Below are positions 9,436-18,821 of a stretch of DNA of 64,000 nt, piece by piece (the stretch's first letter is position 1; every line of letters begins with the position of its first letter). This stretch comes from Bin80 sp965208025 (GTDB taxonomy: Bacteria > Bacteroidota > Rhodothermia > Rhodothermales > Bin80): the NCBI GenBank assembly GCA_965208025.1, contig OZ242302.1, positions 2,108,001 through 2,172,000 on the forward strand. The letters run 5' to 3'. Made by a program: the position numbers and the translations under genes. Below the pieces are notes generated by a model. It saw only the letters and a list, made by a program, of their open reading frames with translations. It did not search any database and was not told the origin of the DNA.

Positions 9436-9720
9436 CCCGGCGAGTGAGAAGGCTGACGTGTGAATGTTTGGGGGCGTAAGCTCTATCCGCGACAACTCAC
9501 ATATCCAAAATGCGCCCGTTTTCGTGCCTTTGTCACCGGCGTTCCGCCTGGGGCGTCGCCCATGAGCTTGCTTACGGCTCGGGAATGACTGCGAGGCGGC
9601 GCGGCGGGGGCTTGCTCCCGTCTTTCCCCCAACTTCGGCGTTGTCTAACGCTTGTGAATTTATTGGAAGGGGATTTTCGGTCATCCGGGTTGGCTAATAG
9701 ATGTCCGTTGTGGCCGCTGA
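9436..9720. other. Right flank of the dehalogenase insert
   Basis: GC-rich noncoding sequence after the dehalogenase gene, returning to the local composition near 9650-9720 where the ThuA frame resumes. No transposase and no recognised terminator or IS end. Confidence 0.4.
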
Positions 9721-10149
9721 GCGAATCCTGTATGGAGAGGAAAGGATATAGGTCATGGCGCATACTGGGATGAAGAGCAGGGCTTGACGCGCGTGGAGCC
9801 AGGAGAAGATCTGGGTGCGGGGCATGGGAGGCTCCATGACTGGATCATTACAACGCGTGACATCGATCATCCTGTGATGAATGGATTACCCGATATGTGG
9901 CTACACCCCCACGACGAGCTATACCACGGACAGCGTGGCCCGGCGGAGGGTTTGAATGTGTTAGCAACCGCTTGGAGCAGTTCGGACTCTGGTGGAACCG
10001 GAAGACATGAACTGATGGTTTGGTGGACAAGATTTGGTCAGGGCACAGTTCTAACGCTTCTCCCTGGTCACCTTTGGGGCGGACAAGAAGATGACCGTGC
10101 ACTTCGCTGTGTAGGTTTTCGGACACTGTTGCAGCGCAGCGTAGAGTGA
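9721..10149 (+). pseudogene. ThuA domain protein, 3' part of the interrupted gene
   Basis: The frame carries GHGAYWDE, EPGEDLGAGHGRLHDW, TTRDIDHPVMNGLPDMWLH, DELYHGQRGP, NVLATAWSS, GGTGRHELMVWW and LPGHLWGG, which is the C-terminal half of ThuA-type proteins. It lacks a start of its own, and it completes the 7871-8272 fragment with little or nothing missing. The two pieces therefore look like one gene split by the ~1.45-kb GC-rich insert. Confidence 0.75.
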
Positions 10150-10310
10150 CTGGCTACGGGCGAGGTAACCCTACCCGTACCAGAGAATTTTCCGACTGCA
10201 GAACGAATTGTCGTGGTCAGTGAATAACAACTCTTCGTCCTTGTTTCATAGAAACATCTCTTGCAAGAAAAACCTCTATCTTGGTTCAGCAATAACCCGA
10301 CTGTCTTCTC

Positions 10311-11255
10311 TTATAAATCTACCGGTCGCATGTTCGGCTTGAATTTGTCTCCAAAACCCGAATTATTTGGTTCATAAGGTTGAGCAGGCTCTGCATTCGC
10401 ACCTCCCTCAGGGATCTCATTGCCCAAGGCCCAGAGAATACCGTTTAAGGCCAACTTACGCATGGATTCATCTTTGAAGTCGTAGGGATGTCCCAATGTT
10501 GTAAAGAATACATTTGCGGGGATCCCACTTGCCCCGGTGTAGGTTTTAGTCCATGCGACTGGATTCGTCAGTGGAAACTGATCCAGACGGCCTGCATTCG
10601 CGTGATTTGATTGGAGCGCTGTGCCCATTAAGAGCACCTCGCTGTCTCCCTGAAGCTGCCACTCGCCGCCATCAACATGATAGAGCCATGAGAGCGCATC
10701 AAAACCAGTCACCCCTCTGAGGATTGGATGAGATCCAGCCTCTTCGGAAATTTCTACTCGCGTCAGCGGAGCTTGGCCATCCTTAAAATGACCATGGTGC
10801 GTGATCCACTGCTGCCCAAAGACATGTGCCGGCCAGTCATTGTTCAGGTGTTCTCTTTCCTCGTCGTCTTTATAGCGAAATGCATGGGTGCTGGTGCGAA
10901 AGCCCGCCATAGGTTTGCCAGATTCTGCAAACTGTAATATATAATGGGCCTGTGAGTCGGGCAGTGCACGAAATCGTGTGAAAAGTACCATCATGTCTGC
11001 GTCCTCCAATCGCTCTAAACCCTGAATATTATCAATTACATTCGGATTGATGAAGCCATCCTCATCTAGCGCATAACACACACTCACCTCAAAACCATAG
11101 TCTCGTTTGAGGATCCTAGCTAACATTGGCATTGATTCCTCAGAACGATATTCTTCATCTCCCGTCACGAATACAATGTGAGGGGCAGAGGACGTCTGCG
11201 CAATACTCAATCCACAAATAAACAAACCGATAGATATAATAAATAGGAATCGCAT
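10311..11255 (-). CDS. Secreted ThuA-like domain protein
   Basis: Start chosen at the second Met (MRFLFIISIGLFICGLSIAQ), which gives a clean signal peptide; the longer frame would begin 12 codons upstream. The mature protein starts HIVFVTGDEEYRSEESMPML and continues with DMMVLFTRFRALPDSQ, GKPMAGFRTSTHAF, SHPILRGVTGF and VFFTTLGHPYDFKDESMRKL, all typical of the ThuA/trehalose-utilisation family in Planctomycetes and Bacteroidota. The last ~35 residues (EPAQPYEPNNSGFG) form a low-complexity tail. It converges with the split ThuA gene. Exact enzymatic role unknown. Confidence 0.85.
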   Translation of the reverse strand: MRFLFIISIGLFICGLSIAQTSSAPHIVFVTGDEEYRSEESMPMLARILKRDYGFEVSVCYALDEDGFINPNVIDNIQGLERLEDADMMVLFTRFRALPDSQAHYILQFAESGKPMAGFRTSTHAFRYKDDEEREHLNNDWPAHVFGQQWITHHGHFKDGQAPLTRVEISEEAGSHPILRGVTGFDALSWLYHVDGGEWQLQGDSEVLLMGTALQSNHANAGRLDQFPLTNPVAWTKTYTGASGIPANVFFTTLGHPYDFKDESMRKLALNGILWALGNEIPEGGANAEPAQPYEPNNSGFGDKFKPNMRPVDL

Positions 11256-11351
11256 GACGAAAATGAATGATTTAACTTTAAGGTACAACATGATTGACTG
11301 ATATGATCCAATACGCTTAAATTTACAGGATCAATTTCTAACCACAGAGCT

Positions 11352-12764
11352 ATGTATAGATTATTTCTTGGTATTTTACTTTTGATTGCTGCTTGTAGCA
11401 CATCAGAGGAGACCGAAACTTCCATCAATGTGCTTATCCTTTATACGGATGACCAACGATTTAATACGATCGGCATCTTGGGCAATGAGGAGATCAAGAC
11501 TCCCCATTTGGATGCGTTAGTAGAACGTGGGATAGCATTCACTCATGCACATACAATGGGAGGGCAGCACGGTGCACTCTGCGCTCCTAGTCGGTCTATG
11601 CTCATGACTGGACGGCCTCTTTTTCGACTTCATGAGAAGGGAGATAGTATTCCTCCTGTCCACCAGATGATGCCAGAATCGTTTGCTGAGATTGGATATA
11701 CAACCTTCGGTACTGGAAAGTGGCATAATGACCGCTCATCGTTTGTACGGGCATTCCAGACCGCCGACAATATTTTCTTTGGGGGGATGCACCGACCTGA
11801 GCAAGGAGGGCATGAGGCACCACAACTTCACGAATTTGATTCTACTGGCACATACCCGCGAATGGATCGACGCCAGATTGAGGGATATTCCAGCACCCTT
11901 TATGCAGATGCAGCGATTGATTTTCTTGCTGAGGCAAGCTCCACGAATCGTCCCTTCTTCGCATATGTGTCCTTTACGTCTCCACACGACCCACGAACGC
12001 CCCCCGAGCCGTATGCGAGCTGGTATGATCCAGATTCAATCTCTCTGCCACCGAATTATTTACCTGATCATCCATTTGATAATGGTGAGTTGAATGTGCG
12101 AGATGAATTGCTTCGTGAACGCCCCCGAACTCAAGAAATTGTACGGGAAGAATTAGCTCTCTACTATGGCATGATTAGCGAACTGGATGCCGAGATCGGA
12201 CGCATTATTGCCGCACTTGAAGACAATGGACAATTGGAAAATACTCTGATTGTGATGGCAGGAGATAATGGACTCGCGGTGGGTAGCCATGGGCTCTTGG
12301 GGAAACAAAATCTTTATGAGCATAGCATGCGAGTTCCTCTGATCATCGCAGGACCTGCAATCCCCCCAAATGAGAGACGAAATCATTTAGTGTACATCTT
12401 TGATATTTTTCCTACGATTGCTGAATATGTGAATATTCCATTGCCCTCCACGGTTGAGGGTGAAAGCCTGCGGCCCATCATTGAAGACGGGCAGTTGCCC
12501 GGCCGTCCTACGGTGTTCTATGCCTATCGCAATCAGCAGCGAGGAATACGAACAACGGATGGCTGGAAGTATATCCGCTATCAAGTTGATGGAGTTGAGA
12601 CGGAACAACTCTTTGACTTGAATGCCGATCCATATGAGACGATCAACTTGTCCGGAGACACCACACATACTGCACATCTTCATGATATGCGTGAGCGCTT
12701 GATGGAAGAGAGTAAGCGTTGGTCAGACCCTGTAGATCTGGCTGCTCCAAACTGGGGACTTTAG
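11352..12764 (+). CDS. Sulfatase lipoprotein (iduronate-2-sulfatase/choline-sulfatase type)
   Basis: 470 residues. The N-terminus MYRLFLGILLLIAACS is a lipoprotein signal with lipobox. Metal site residues begin at LYTDDQR (Asp33-Asp34). The sulfatase signature C77-A-P-S-R then MLMTGR carries the Cys converted to formylglycine by a separate maturase. Later landmarks are FGTGKWH (catalytic Lys and His), FFAYVSFTSPHDPR, VMAGDNGLAVGSHGLLGKQNLYEHSMRVPL (Asp-Asn metal ligands) and a C-terminal DLNADPYETINL. It hydrolyses sulfate esters, probably of sulfated polysaccharide or glycan, at the cell surface. It diverges from the ThuA gene; no formylglycine-generating enzyme is visible in the window. Confidence 0.92.
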   Translation: MYRLFLGILLLIAACSTSEETETSINVLILYTDDQRFNTIGILGNEEIKTPHLDALVERGIAFTHAHTMGGQHGALCAPSRSMLMTGRPLFRLHEKGDSIPPVHQMMPESFAEIGYTTFGTGKWHNDRSSFVRAFQTADNIFFGGMHRPEQGGHEAPQLHEFDSTGTYPRMDRRQIEGYSSTLYADAAIDFLAEASSTNRPFFAYVSFTSPHDPRTPPEPYASWYDPDSISLPPNYLPDHPFDNGELNVRDELLRERPRTQEIVREELALYYGMISELDAEIGRIIAALEDNGQLENTLIVMAGDNGLAVGSHGLLGKQNLYEHSMRVPLIIAGPAIPPNERRNHLVYIFDIFPTIAEYVNIPLPSTVEGESLRPIIEDGQLPGRPTVFYAYRNQQRGIRTTDGWKYIRYQVDGVETEQLFDLNADPYETINLSGDTTHTAHLHDMRERLMEESKRWSDPVDLAAPNWGL

Positions 12765-13197
12765 GCCTGGAATAGCCCTCAACATCTTCCAAAATCTGTG
12801 AGATTCATTCATTTACAAGAAGCTGTAATGCTACAAATAGTATGAACTTCACCACCAAAAAATATGATCGTTGATTGATGACAAAGGGGGTAGCTGGATC
12901 TTATCCTCAATGGTGAGAATTCGAATGTCAAATTTATGCGGGATGGAGTTCCCCCAGCATCTCTTGGAATAGAAATGTGCGCTCTACTTAACCATAGAGG
13001 GGAGTCATCTTGCTTGGAGTAGAAGACAACGGAGAGTTTTCAGGGATTTCATAGAGTCATAGATCGACCGAAAAGAGGATCTTAAATATTGCACAAAATA
13101 ATATTCAGCCATCAGTCACTCCCAGTTTTCTCTCAATTGAGATCCCATCATTGAGAAATAATGTCCTAACCGCAACTCCCAAGTATGAAACTCCCAA
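12765..13197. other. Intergenic, nothing recognised
   Basis: AT-rich gap between the converging sulfatase and trbB genes. It contains only a weak AATATT/AATATT inverted repeat near 13090, not a convincing terminator. Confidence 0.4.
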
Positions 13198-14151
13198 TCA
13201 AAATTTGGCCTCAATCACAAACCCACTTGGTGTCCAGTCAGTCAAGTTTCCAATCTGTCGAACTCGTCTCGCATTACCAAAACCTGAAATCACCACGATC
13301 ATCTGAACCGCACGGAGCACTAGACGCCGCTGGTCAATCCCCCCTGCGCCCTCTCGAGCCAGATCACTCAATCGTTCCAGTGCTTTATCTGCATCTTCTC
13401 CGTGAACTGTTGCACATCCCCCAGGATGTCCGGTAATCCATGCATCCAAAAGATCCTTGGCGGAACCATCACGCACCTCCCCAACAATTATCCGATTTGG
13501 GGTTGCGCGTAGACTAAACTTGACTAGTTCCCGCATTCCGATTTGATCCGACGTCTGCAGCTGGAGTGAATCCGTCGCAGGAACCACAAGCTCCGATGTA
13601 TCCTCAAGAATTACCATCCGCTCTTCGGGGAAAATACTTGCAATTGCATTAAGGACTGCATTGCATAGGGTTGTCTTCCCGCTACCAGTCGGCCCGGCAA
13701 TCAGAATATTCTGACGCGATTGAATTGCGGAGATAAGTAACTCATATTCCTGATCGGTTAACATAGCGTTGGACACATAGTCGTTCAGTGCAGGAATCTT
13801 CCGACAAGGTTTACGTATGTTGAAAGCCGGTCCAGATGTAAGGGGAGGGATAAATCCTTGAATCCGGCATCTCCCGAGATCGGATTGGGAGACGGCGGCG
13901 GCCAGAGATGGGTGATGCCGATCCAGACGATTGGACGTAATGGACGAGATCGCACGAAGAAAAGCTTCGGCATGTTCAGGAATCAGAGTCATAGAGGTCG
14001 TAATCCTTTCTCCCGCTGAGTTGATCAGGCGTACGATCAGGTCTGGATTAAGGTAGACCTCTTCAATATCTGGATCTTTGAGAAGAGCAAGGACTCCTGC
14101 TCCGAGATACTGGCGAATCAATCCACTAAGGCGCTCGGAATCCATGACCAC
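13198..14151 (-). CDS. trbB: VirB11/TrbB secretion ATPase
   Basis: 317 residues. Contains the VirB11-family order: an N-domain (EEVYLNPDLIVRL), Walker A GPTGSGKTT at about residues 153-161, VILEDTSELV (Asp box), LRATPNRIIVGEVRDGSA (Walker B region) and TGHPGGCATVHGEDA (His box). These hexameric ATPases power pilus assembly and substrate transfer in conjugative type IV secretion, at the cytoplasmic face of the inner membrane. The start overlaps the end of traF by 26 nt, so it is the last gene of a kinase-regulator-traF-trbB operon. In canonical trb operons it sits directly before trbC; here trbC is 45 kb away. Confidence 0.93.
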   Translation of the reverse strand: MVMDSERLSGLIRQYLGAGVLALLKDPDIEEVYLNPDLIVRLINSAGERITTSMTLIPEHAEAFLRAISSITSNRLDRHHPSLAAAVSQSDLGRCRIQGFIPPLTSGPAFNIRKPCRKIPALNDYVSNAMLTDQEYELLISAIQSRQNILIAGPTGSGKTTLCNAVLNAIASIFPEERMVILEDTSELVVPATDSLQLQTSDQIGMRELVKFSLRATPNRIIVGEVRDGSAKDLLDAWITGHPGGCATVHGEDADKALERLSDLAREGAGGIDQRRLVLRAVQMIVVISGFGNARRVRQIGNLTDWTPSGFVIEAKF

Positions 14152-14689
14152 TCAGCATATCATAGGGAGGGGATCCACAAGGAATGGGGCCATAATACCG
14201 ACTGTCATAACTGAATGGGCTATGAGTGCTGAGTAGGAAGCATTCCCCGAATTGGAGTACATGGATACCCATCGCATTGGATAAACTTCGGCCTCTGCGA
14301 TCCTGTGCATAAACCGGGACATCAAACTCCTTACGTCCAAATACTCGTACCCTCTCGTCTGTGACCTGTACCGTGTCTCCCGGGAGGGCAATAAGAGGTT
14401 TCCCGATTCGGGCTGCACCACCCGGACAATTTCCCTGACGCAAATAGCCACGCGCCACAGCCATCCGGCCGAGACGACTGGGAAGACACATACGAAGAAT
14501 CTGTCCATATCTGAGATCCGGGACCTTCGTCACATGATACAGGCCTGATGGAAGTGAGTTGGATGTATTCAAAAATAGGGGGAGACTGGCCTTTCCCACA
14601 GGTTGGTTGTGAATATATACGGCAGCCAGAGAAAGGGCACAGATTCCCAAAACGCCGATCCACCAAAAGGGAGGTAAGCCAGAGCGCAT
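14126..14689 (-). CDS. traF: TraF-type S26 signal peptidase of conjugation systems
   Basis: 187 residues with one N-terminal membrane segment (WIGVLGICALSLAAVYI). The S26 serine-lysine dyad is visible: NTSNSLPSGLY (Ser45) and the box GKPLIALPGDTV (Lys97). The C-terminal FSYDSRYYGPIP box is also diagnostic. TraF of RP4 processes and cyclises the TrbC pilin, so this peptidase probably acts on the TrbC-like pilin encoded near 59 kb. Its start overlaps the response-regulator stop (TAATG). Confidence 0.9.
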   Translation of the reverse strand: MRSGLPPFWWIGVLGICALSLAAVYIHNQPVGKASLPLFLNTSNSLPSGLYHVTKVPDLRYGQILRMCLPSRLGRMAVARGYLRQGNCPGGAARIGKPLIALPGDTVQVTDERVRVFGRKEFDVPVYAQDRRGRSLSNAMGIHVLQFGECFLLSTHSPFSYDSRYYGPIPCGSPPYDMLSGHGFRAP

Positions 14690-15417
14690 TACTCCTCCAA
14701 TACTTTGAACTCCCCGAGACGGTAGCCAACCCCTTGAACTTTTAGAATATGTTTCGGACGGAGCGAGTCCTCATCTAGCTTACAACGCAGGGCATAAGCA
14801 TGCCGATCAATTGTTCGCGTTTGCAGGTCATGGGGAATATTTAGTACCCGTACATTGAATTCGGGCCTTGAAACTGCATGACCTCCTCGAAATGCCATAT
14901 GTCGCAGGACTTTCCACTCCATTGGTGTCAAATACACCCGTTCTCCATCTCGCTGTGCTGTACGGGATTCAAAGTCACAGATCACCTGTCCGAGTTGAAT
15001 CTTTCTGGGCTGATTTCCACCATAGTGAACGCGTCGGCAAACGGCTTTTGCCCGCGTCATCAGTTCATATGCATTGAATGGTTTGCCCATATAGTCATCC
15101 GCACCAGCTTCCAGACCTCGGACGCGATCTCCTACCGAATCACTCCCGGAAACAATAATCACAGGAGTATGACAGCCGAACTCTCGGATCTGTTGCACAA
15201 GTGTCAGACCATCCAGTCCCGGCATGGTTACGTCCAGGATTGCGACATCCAGAAACATTTCAGATTGAAGGGCGGTGGCGGCATCCAATCCATTGGTCGT
15301 AATCGTGACCTGCGCGCCTTCTTTCTCGAAGACTCGCTGGACAGCTCGAGCCGTTGCAGCGTGGTCTTCGGCTACGAGCACCTTGGAGAGCTGCGTTGGG
15401 GTTTCGGTGTAGATCAT
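14689..15417 (-). CDS. OmpR-family response regulator
   Basis: 242 residues. Receiver domain 1-~125: acidic pair at VAEDHA, phospho-acceptor Asp62 in AILDVTMPGLDG, Ser/Thr at IVSGSD and Lys112 in GKPF. A winged-helix DNA-binding domain follows (VYLTPMEWKVLRHMA, then RTIDRHAYALRCKLDE and LKVQGVGYRL). It is coupled by a 4-nt overlap to the kinase gene and by TAATG to traF. The obvious inference is that it controls expression of the T4SS genes of which it is operon partner; target sites were not identified. Confidence 0.92.
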   Translation of the reverse strand: MIYTETPTQLSKVLVAEDHAATARAVQRVFEKEGAQVTITTNGLDAATALQSEMFLDVAILDVTMPGLDGLTLVQQIREFGCHTPVIIVSGSDSVGDRVRGLEAGADDYMGKPFNAYELMTRAKAVCRRVHYGGNQPRKIQLGQVICDFESRTAQRDGERVYLTPMEWKVLRHMAFRGGHAVSRPEFNVRVLNIPHDLQTRTIDRHAYALRCKLDEDSLRPKHILKVQGVGYRLGEFKVLEE

Positions 15418-16070
15418 GGGGACGAGAGGAACAGTGTTTGGGGAAAGAGAATACGAAGTACCGTGCCGACGCCAACCGTACTGGCAATGTCTATGCGCCC
15501 TCCATGCGCATGGACAATCTCTTGGGCAATTGCCAGTCCCATCCCACTACCGGGAACACTGGAATTTCCTCGAAAATGTGGTTTGAAGATATGGGGCAGA
15601 TATTCAGGTGGAATCCCATATCCACGATCCCGGACCCGGAGCTGGATTCCCCCGGATTGCAGATCCGCAGCAATTACAATCTGAGTTGGCTGGCTATAAG
15701 CTACGGCATTATCCAGCAGATTAGTGAGAAGCCGTCCCAGTGCTGGCCCATCCCCTTTGATGAGCGGTAATTCTACCTTTGTGTGTAACTGAAACGTATA
15801 TCCGGGATGTAACTTTTGGTAGATTGAAGCTGTATCTTTGATAAGAGCCACTAGGTCCACAGCATCATATGCTGAGTCTTCCTGACCCGGTTCAAGGACG
15901 CGGCGCGTCATTTGAAGCAGATGATGAATCTGATCGGCAATGACAGTATGACAGGCGTGGCGTTCTGGATCATTCGGATCCATGGTGCGGAGCCGGTCAT
16001 TGTAAAGAGCAATTGCGTTTAGAGGTGTTTTCATGTCGTGAGACAGATTGGCAAGACGTAATTGTGTCAT
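15414..16070 (-). CDS. Minimal sensor histidine kinase lacking an input domain
   Basis: 218 residues. The protein starts almost at the H-box (MTQLRLANLSHDMKTPLNAI, His11) and then has the N-box LLTNLLDNAVAYS, G1 VRDRGYGIPP, F-box HIFKPHF and G2 GSGMGLAIAQEIV. There is no transmembrane or sensory domain, and an in-frame TAA six codons upstream rules out a longer N-terminus. It is therefore cytosolic, and must be controlled by a partner protein or by an intracellular signal. First gene of the operon with response regulator, traF and trbB. Confidence 0.9.
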   Translation of the reverse strand: MTQLRLANLSHDMKTPLNAIALYNDRLRTMDPNDPERHACHTVIADQIHHLLQMTRRVLEPGQEDSAYDAVDLVALIKDTASIYQKLHPGYTFQLHTKVELPLIKGDGPALGRLLTNLLDNAVAYSQPTQIVIAADLQSGGIQLRVRDRGYGIPPEYLPHIFKPHFRGNSSVPGSGMGLAIAQEIVHAHGGRIDIASTVGVGTVLRILFPQTLFLSSP

Positions 16071-16938
16071 GGATTCAGAGTTGAGTTAGTGGAAGATGGA
16101 GTTTCATGAAGCGTGTATGTGTTAATTTGGCTTTTGCCTTCTAATCGTATACAACAAGGGATTCAAAGTCTACTGATCAGTCTGCAGTGTTTGGGATAGA
16201 AGTATGCCAACTTGAAAAACCCCTCAGTACTTGCATACTGAAGGGCAGCAGACAATCTTCTCAGGGAGACGGCCCTGTCAAAAATTGACATTTGTTCCAT
16301 ATATTTGAGATTAAGTACGAATTTGGATACCTTGCATCGTCAATGCACATATAATATATGAATACTATATTTAAAAACCAAATAAAAATGTTACGCTATG
16401 GAAACGGTTGAGGGAACTGTTGCGACATCGTCTGCCGTAGATGTTTTCTACTTTAGCTGAATCCTGTGGCAGAGCGATTAATGTTATGCCGACGCATTAT
16501 GATTTGCCCTGCCGGATATAGAATTGCAAAGCAATGACACCAATGTGCTCAAGAGAGTGATTCACACAGCGGTTAACCACTTGGTCAAAAGGTATATGGA
16601 CGGAGAGGGTCCTATTGACGGTATGCAATTTTTTGGGTCACTTCCCAAATCCCCTCGAGTAACTGAATACCAGCCCCGATTCTTCTTCATTGCATGACGC
16701 ATCAGTCTGTTGAGACAAAGACTCCCTTTGCAATGATCTGACAAAAGGGTTCGGAGTCCGTCAAGATTTGTCAATCAATATCCAATCAAAAACTCTAAAA
16801 ATCTTGGACAAGAGGATTCACTGACGGAGGGGATTTGCTTATAAAACAATGGGAAATGGGAATCCCAAATTGGTGAACATATCCATTGGTAGTGCTAGCT
16901 TATGGGTACAGGGCAGGTCTCTCATTCCGTTCCACTCC
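16071..16938. other. 868-bp intergenic region, no gene recognised
   Basis: Probably contains the promoter of the kinase-regulator-traF-trbB operon at its left end. A short minus frame at 16562-16774 (…MKKNRGWYSVTRGDLGSD…) has a faint transposase flavour but matches no family I can name, so it is not called. Confidence 0.4.
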
Positions 16939-18351
16939 TCAGCGGCGGCGTTCCAGGGTCATAGGCATGCCGCCTTTTATTTTGATTGTAATGCGAGGCA
17001 CGATTTCTGACTTGCCTCTGGCGGTAGCGCGCCAGCGGCGGCAAAGTGTAGCCAGCGCAATCTTCGCTTCCATCAGTGCAAAGCTCTCTCCGATGCACTT
17101 ATGTGGCCCGCCGCCGAATGGAAAGTACGCGAAGTGAGGCAGTTCCTTACGAAACTCTTTGGTCCAGCGCTCGGGGCGAAACTTCAACGGGTCGTCAAAC
17201 CAGCGAGGGTCTCGGTGCGCAATCAGCGGTGAAACCATCACAGCAACACCTGGCGGAATATCGTAGTCCCCCACTTCAATGGACTCGTATACCATCCGTC
17301 CGAGAGCCCAAAGCGACGGATAGAGTCTCAGTGTTTCCATGACGATTTGGTTGGTGATGGGCAGGTTTGGCAGGTCTTCGACGGTAGCGTCTCGATCTCC
17401 GAGTACATCATACAGTTCCGTGTGGAACCGTTTCTCTACTTGAGGATTTTGAGACAGAAGGAAGAAGGCGTATGCCAGAGTAGTCGCCGTGGGGTCGTGC
17501 CCGGCGAGGTACAAGGAGACGGCCTCGTCTCGCACCAACTCGTCACTCATCCCCCTCTCAGTCCCCTCGTATCTCGCCTGCAATAGCAGGCACAGCAGAT
17601 CGTTGCCCTCGGCACCTGATTGCCGGCGCTCTCTGATCAGTCCGTAGATGAATTCATCCAGATACGCTCGTGCGGCCATGGAGCGCCGCGTGGTAGGTAG
17701 CGGCAGGCGATGGAAAAACCGGCGCAAAAGCAATGGTTGCGTCAAGCGGAGGTACATGTACTTGTCCGTCTCCGCAAATGCCTTGCCTACACGCTGGACA
17801 ACATCGTGCGTCTCGAGATCAAACAAGGCCTTGGCTACTATCTGAAGCGTCAACTCCCTCATTTCCTGCTCCATATTGACCTTGCCCCCATCCTGCCACT
17901 GCCGGGATTTTCGGGATGACATCTCGGTCATGGTCGAGGCATAGTGTTCAATATATTTGTGATGAAACCGGGGCTGCATCAGCCGCCGCTGCTTCAGATG
18001 GAATGCTCCTGTGGATCCCGCGAGGCCGTTCCCAATCATCCAGCGCATGGTTTCAAACGTCGTGGCACCTCTGCCAGTCTGCTGGTGGCTAGTTGCCAGA
18101 ATCTGCCGGTTGAGCGTGGGGTGATTCACGAGGTAGATCAGGTCGGGCCTTACTGCCACGGTACTGATATCACCATAGGTGGCTGCCTCCTGCATCAGTT
18201 TGATCAAGCCAAACCGAAGGCGGAATGTTTGCCCTACAAGCGGCAACCCGGACGGCCCTGGCGGCATTCGGATGTCCCGCATGGAAGGCCTTGGTGGATC
18301 TACAAGTGCTTCCGTAGCGGTCGTTATTGATCGTATTCTCTCACCAGACAT
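16939..18351 (-). CDS. Cytochrome P450
   Basis: 470 residues, full length. N-terminal MPPGPSGLPLVGQ is the proline-rich hinge. The I-helix is YLAGHDPTATTLAYAF, with the oxygen-activation Asp and Thr. The ExxR motif is METLRLYPS, the PERF-type motif is KFRPERWTKEF and the haem loop is FPFGGGPHKCIGESFA with axial Cys419. No membrane anchor, so a soluble bacterial class needing separate ferredoxin and reductase partners; none lie next to it. Fold and length recall CYP102/CYP4-like fatty-acid or terpenoid hydroxylases; substrate unknown. Monocistronic by spacing. Confidence 0.93.
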   Translation of the reverse strand: MSGERIRSITTATEALVDPPRPSMRDIRMPPGPSGLPLVGQTFRLRFGLIKLMQEAATYGDISTVAVRPDLIYLVNHPTLNRQILATSHQQTGRGATTFETMRWMIGNGLAGSTGAFHLKQRRLMQPRFHHKYIEHYASTMTEMSSRKSRQWQDGGKVNMEQEMRELTLQIVAKALFDLETHDVVQRVGKAFAETDKYMYLRLTQPLLLRRFFHRLPLPTTRRSMAARAYLDEFIYGLIRERRQSGAEGNDLLCLLLQARYEGTERGMSDELVRDEAVSLYLAGHDPTATTLAYAFFLLSQNPQVEKRFHTELYDVLGDRDATVEDLPNLPITNQIVMETLRLYPSLWALGRMVYESIEVGDYDIPPGVAVMVSPLIAHRDPRWFDDPLKFRPERWTKEFRKELPHFAYFPFGGGPHKCIGESFALMEAKIALATLCRRWRATARGKSEIVPRITIKIKGGMPMTLERRR

Positions 18352-18821
18352 TGTTCCAAAGTTAGTTCGTTCACGGTCTCACCATCCGTCTGGGGCAACT
18401 ACGTCAGGTTTGTCCAAAGGCTTCCTGTGAAATTACAATGAAGAAAACTACGGGATTCTCGAGCATTTATCCAAATGAAGCGGAGATGATTCAGAGAATC
18501 TTTGTGCTCATGGACGAGAATGAAACCAATCCCAAACATGGGATTGAATAGAAATTCGTAACTTTATGGCACTAAAAAATGGCGAACTTGGGTAAATATT
18601 TCAGTGACAACGTCTCTGAATTTACGCGGTTGTTACTGGACGATAACAATAGATCTCTGGTATTGACTCGCTTGATAACATAAGAACACCCTCGTTACAT
18701 CTTTCACACGCATGGAAATGTCCTATGTCTAAATATAGGCCTGAAGCGTTGAATTACAAGAACATCTTGTTCCAGAACTTGGTTCTCGGTGTGTGTGATG
18801 GTGGTTGATTTGTAATACCCA
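18352..18821. other. Intergenic with a short recombinase-like frame
   Basis: The only candidate is a 37-residue plus frame, 18438-18551, reading GFSSIYPNEAEMIQRIFVLM. This faintly recalls the '..P.EA..V+RIF.L' segment of serine recombinases; likely a remnant if it is anything. Promoter of the 18822 gene is presumably in the right half. Confidence 0.3.

Noticed and set aside
8830..9684. 284-residue minus frame opposite the dehalogenase gene
   Set aside because: GC-rich shadow of the real plus-strand gene; no domain.
16562..16774. Minus frame of 70 residues suggestive of a transposase piece
   Set aside because: No motif of any named IS family could be pointed to; likely chance.
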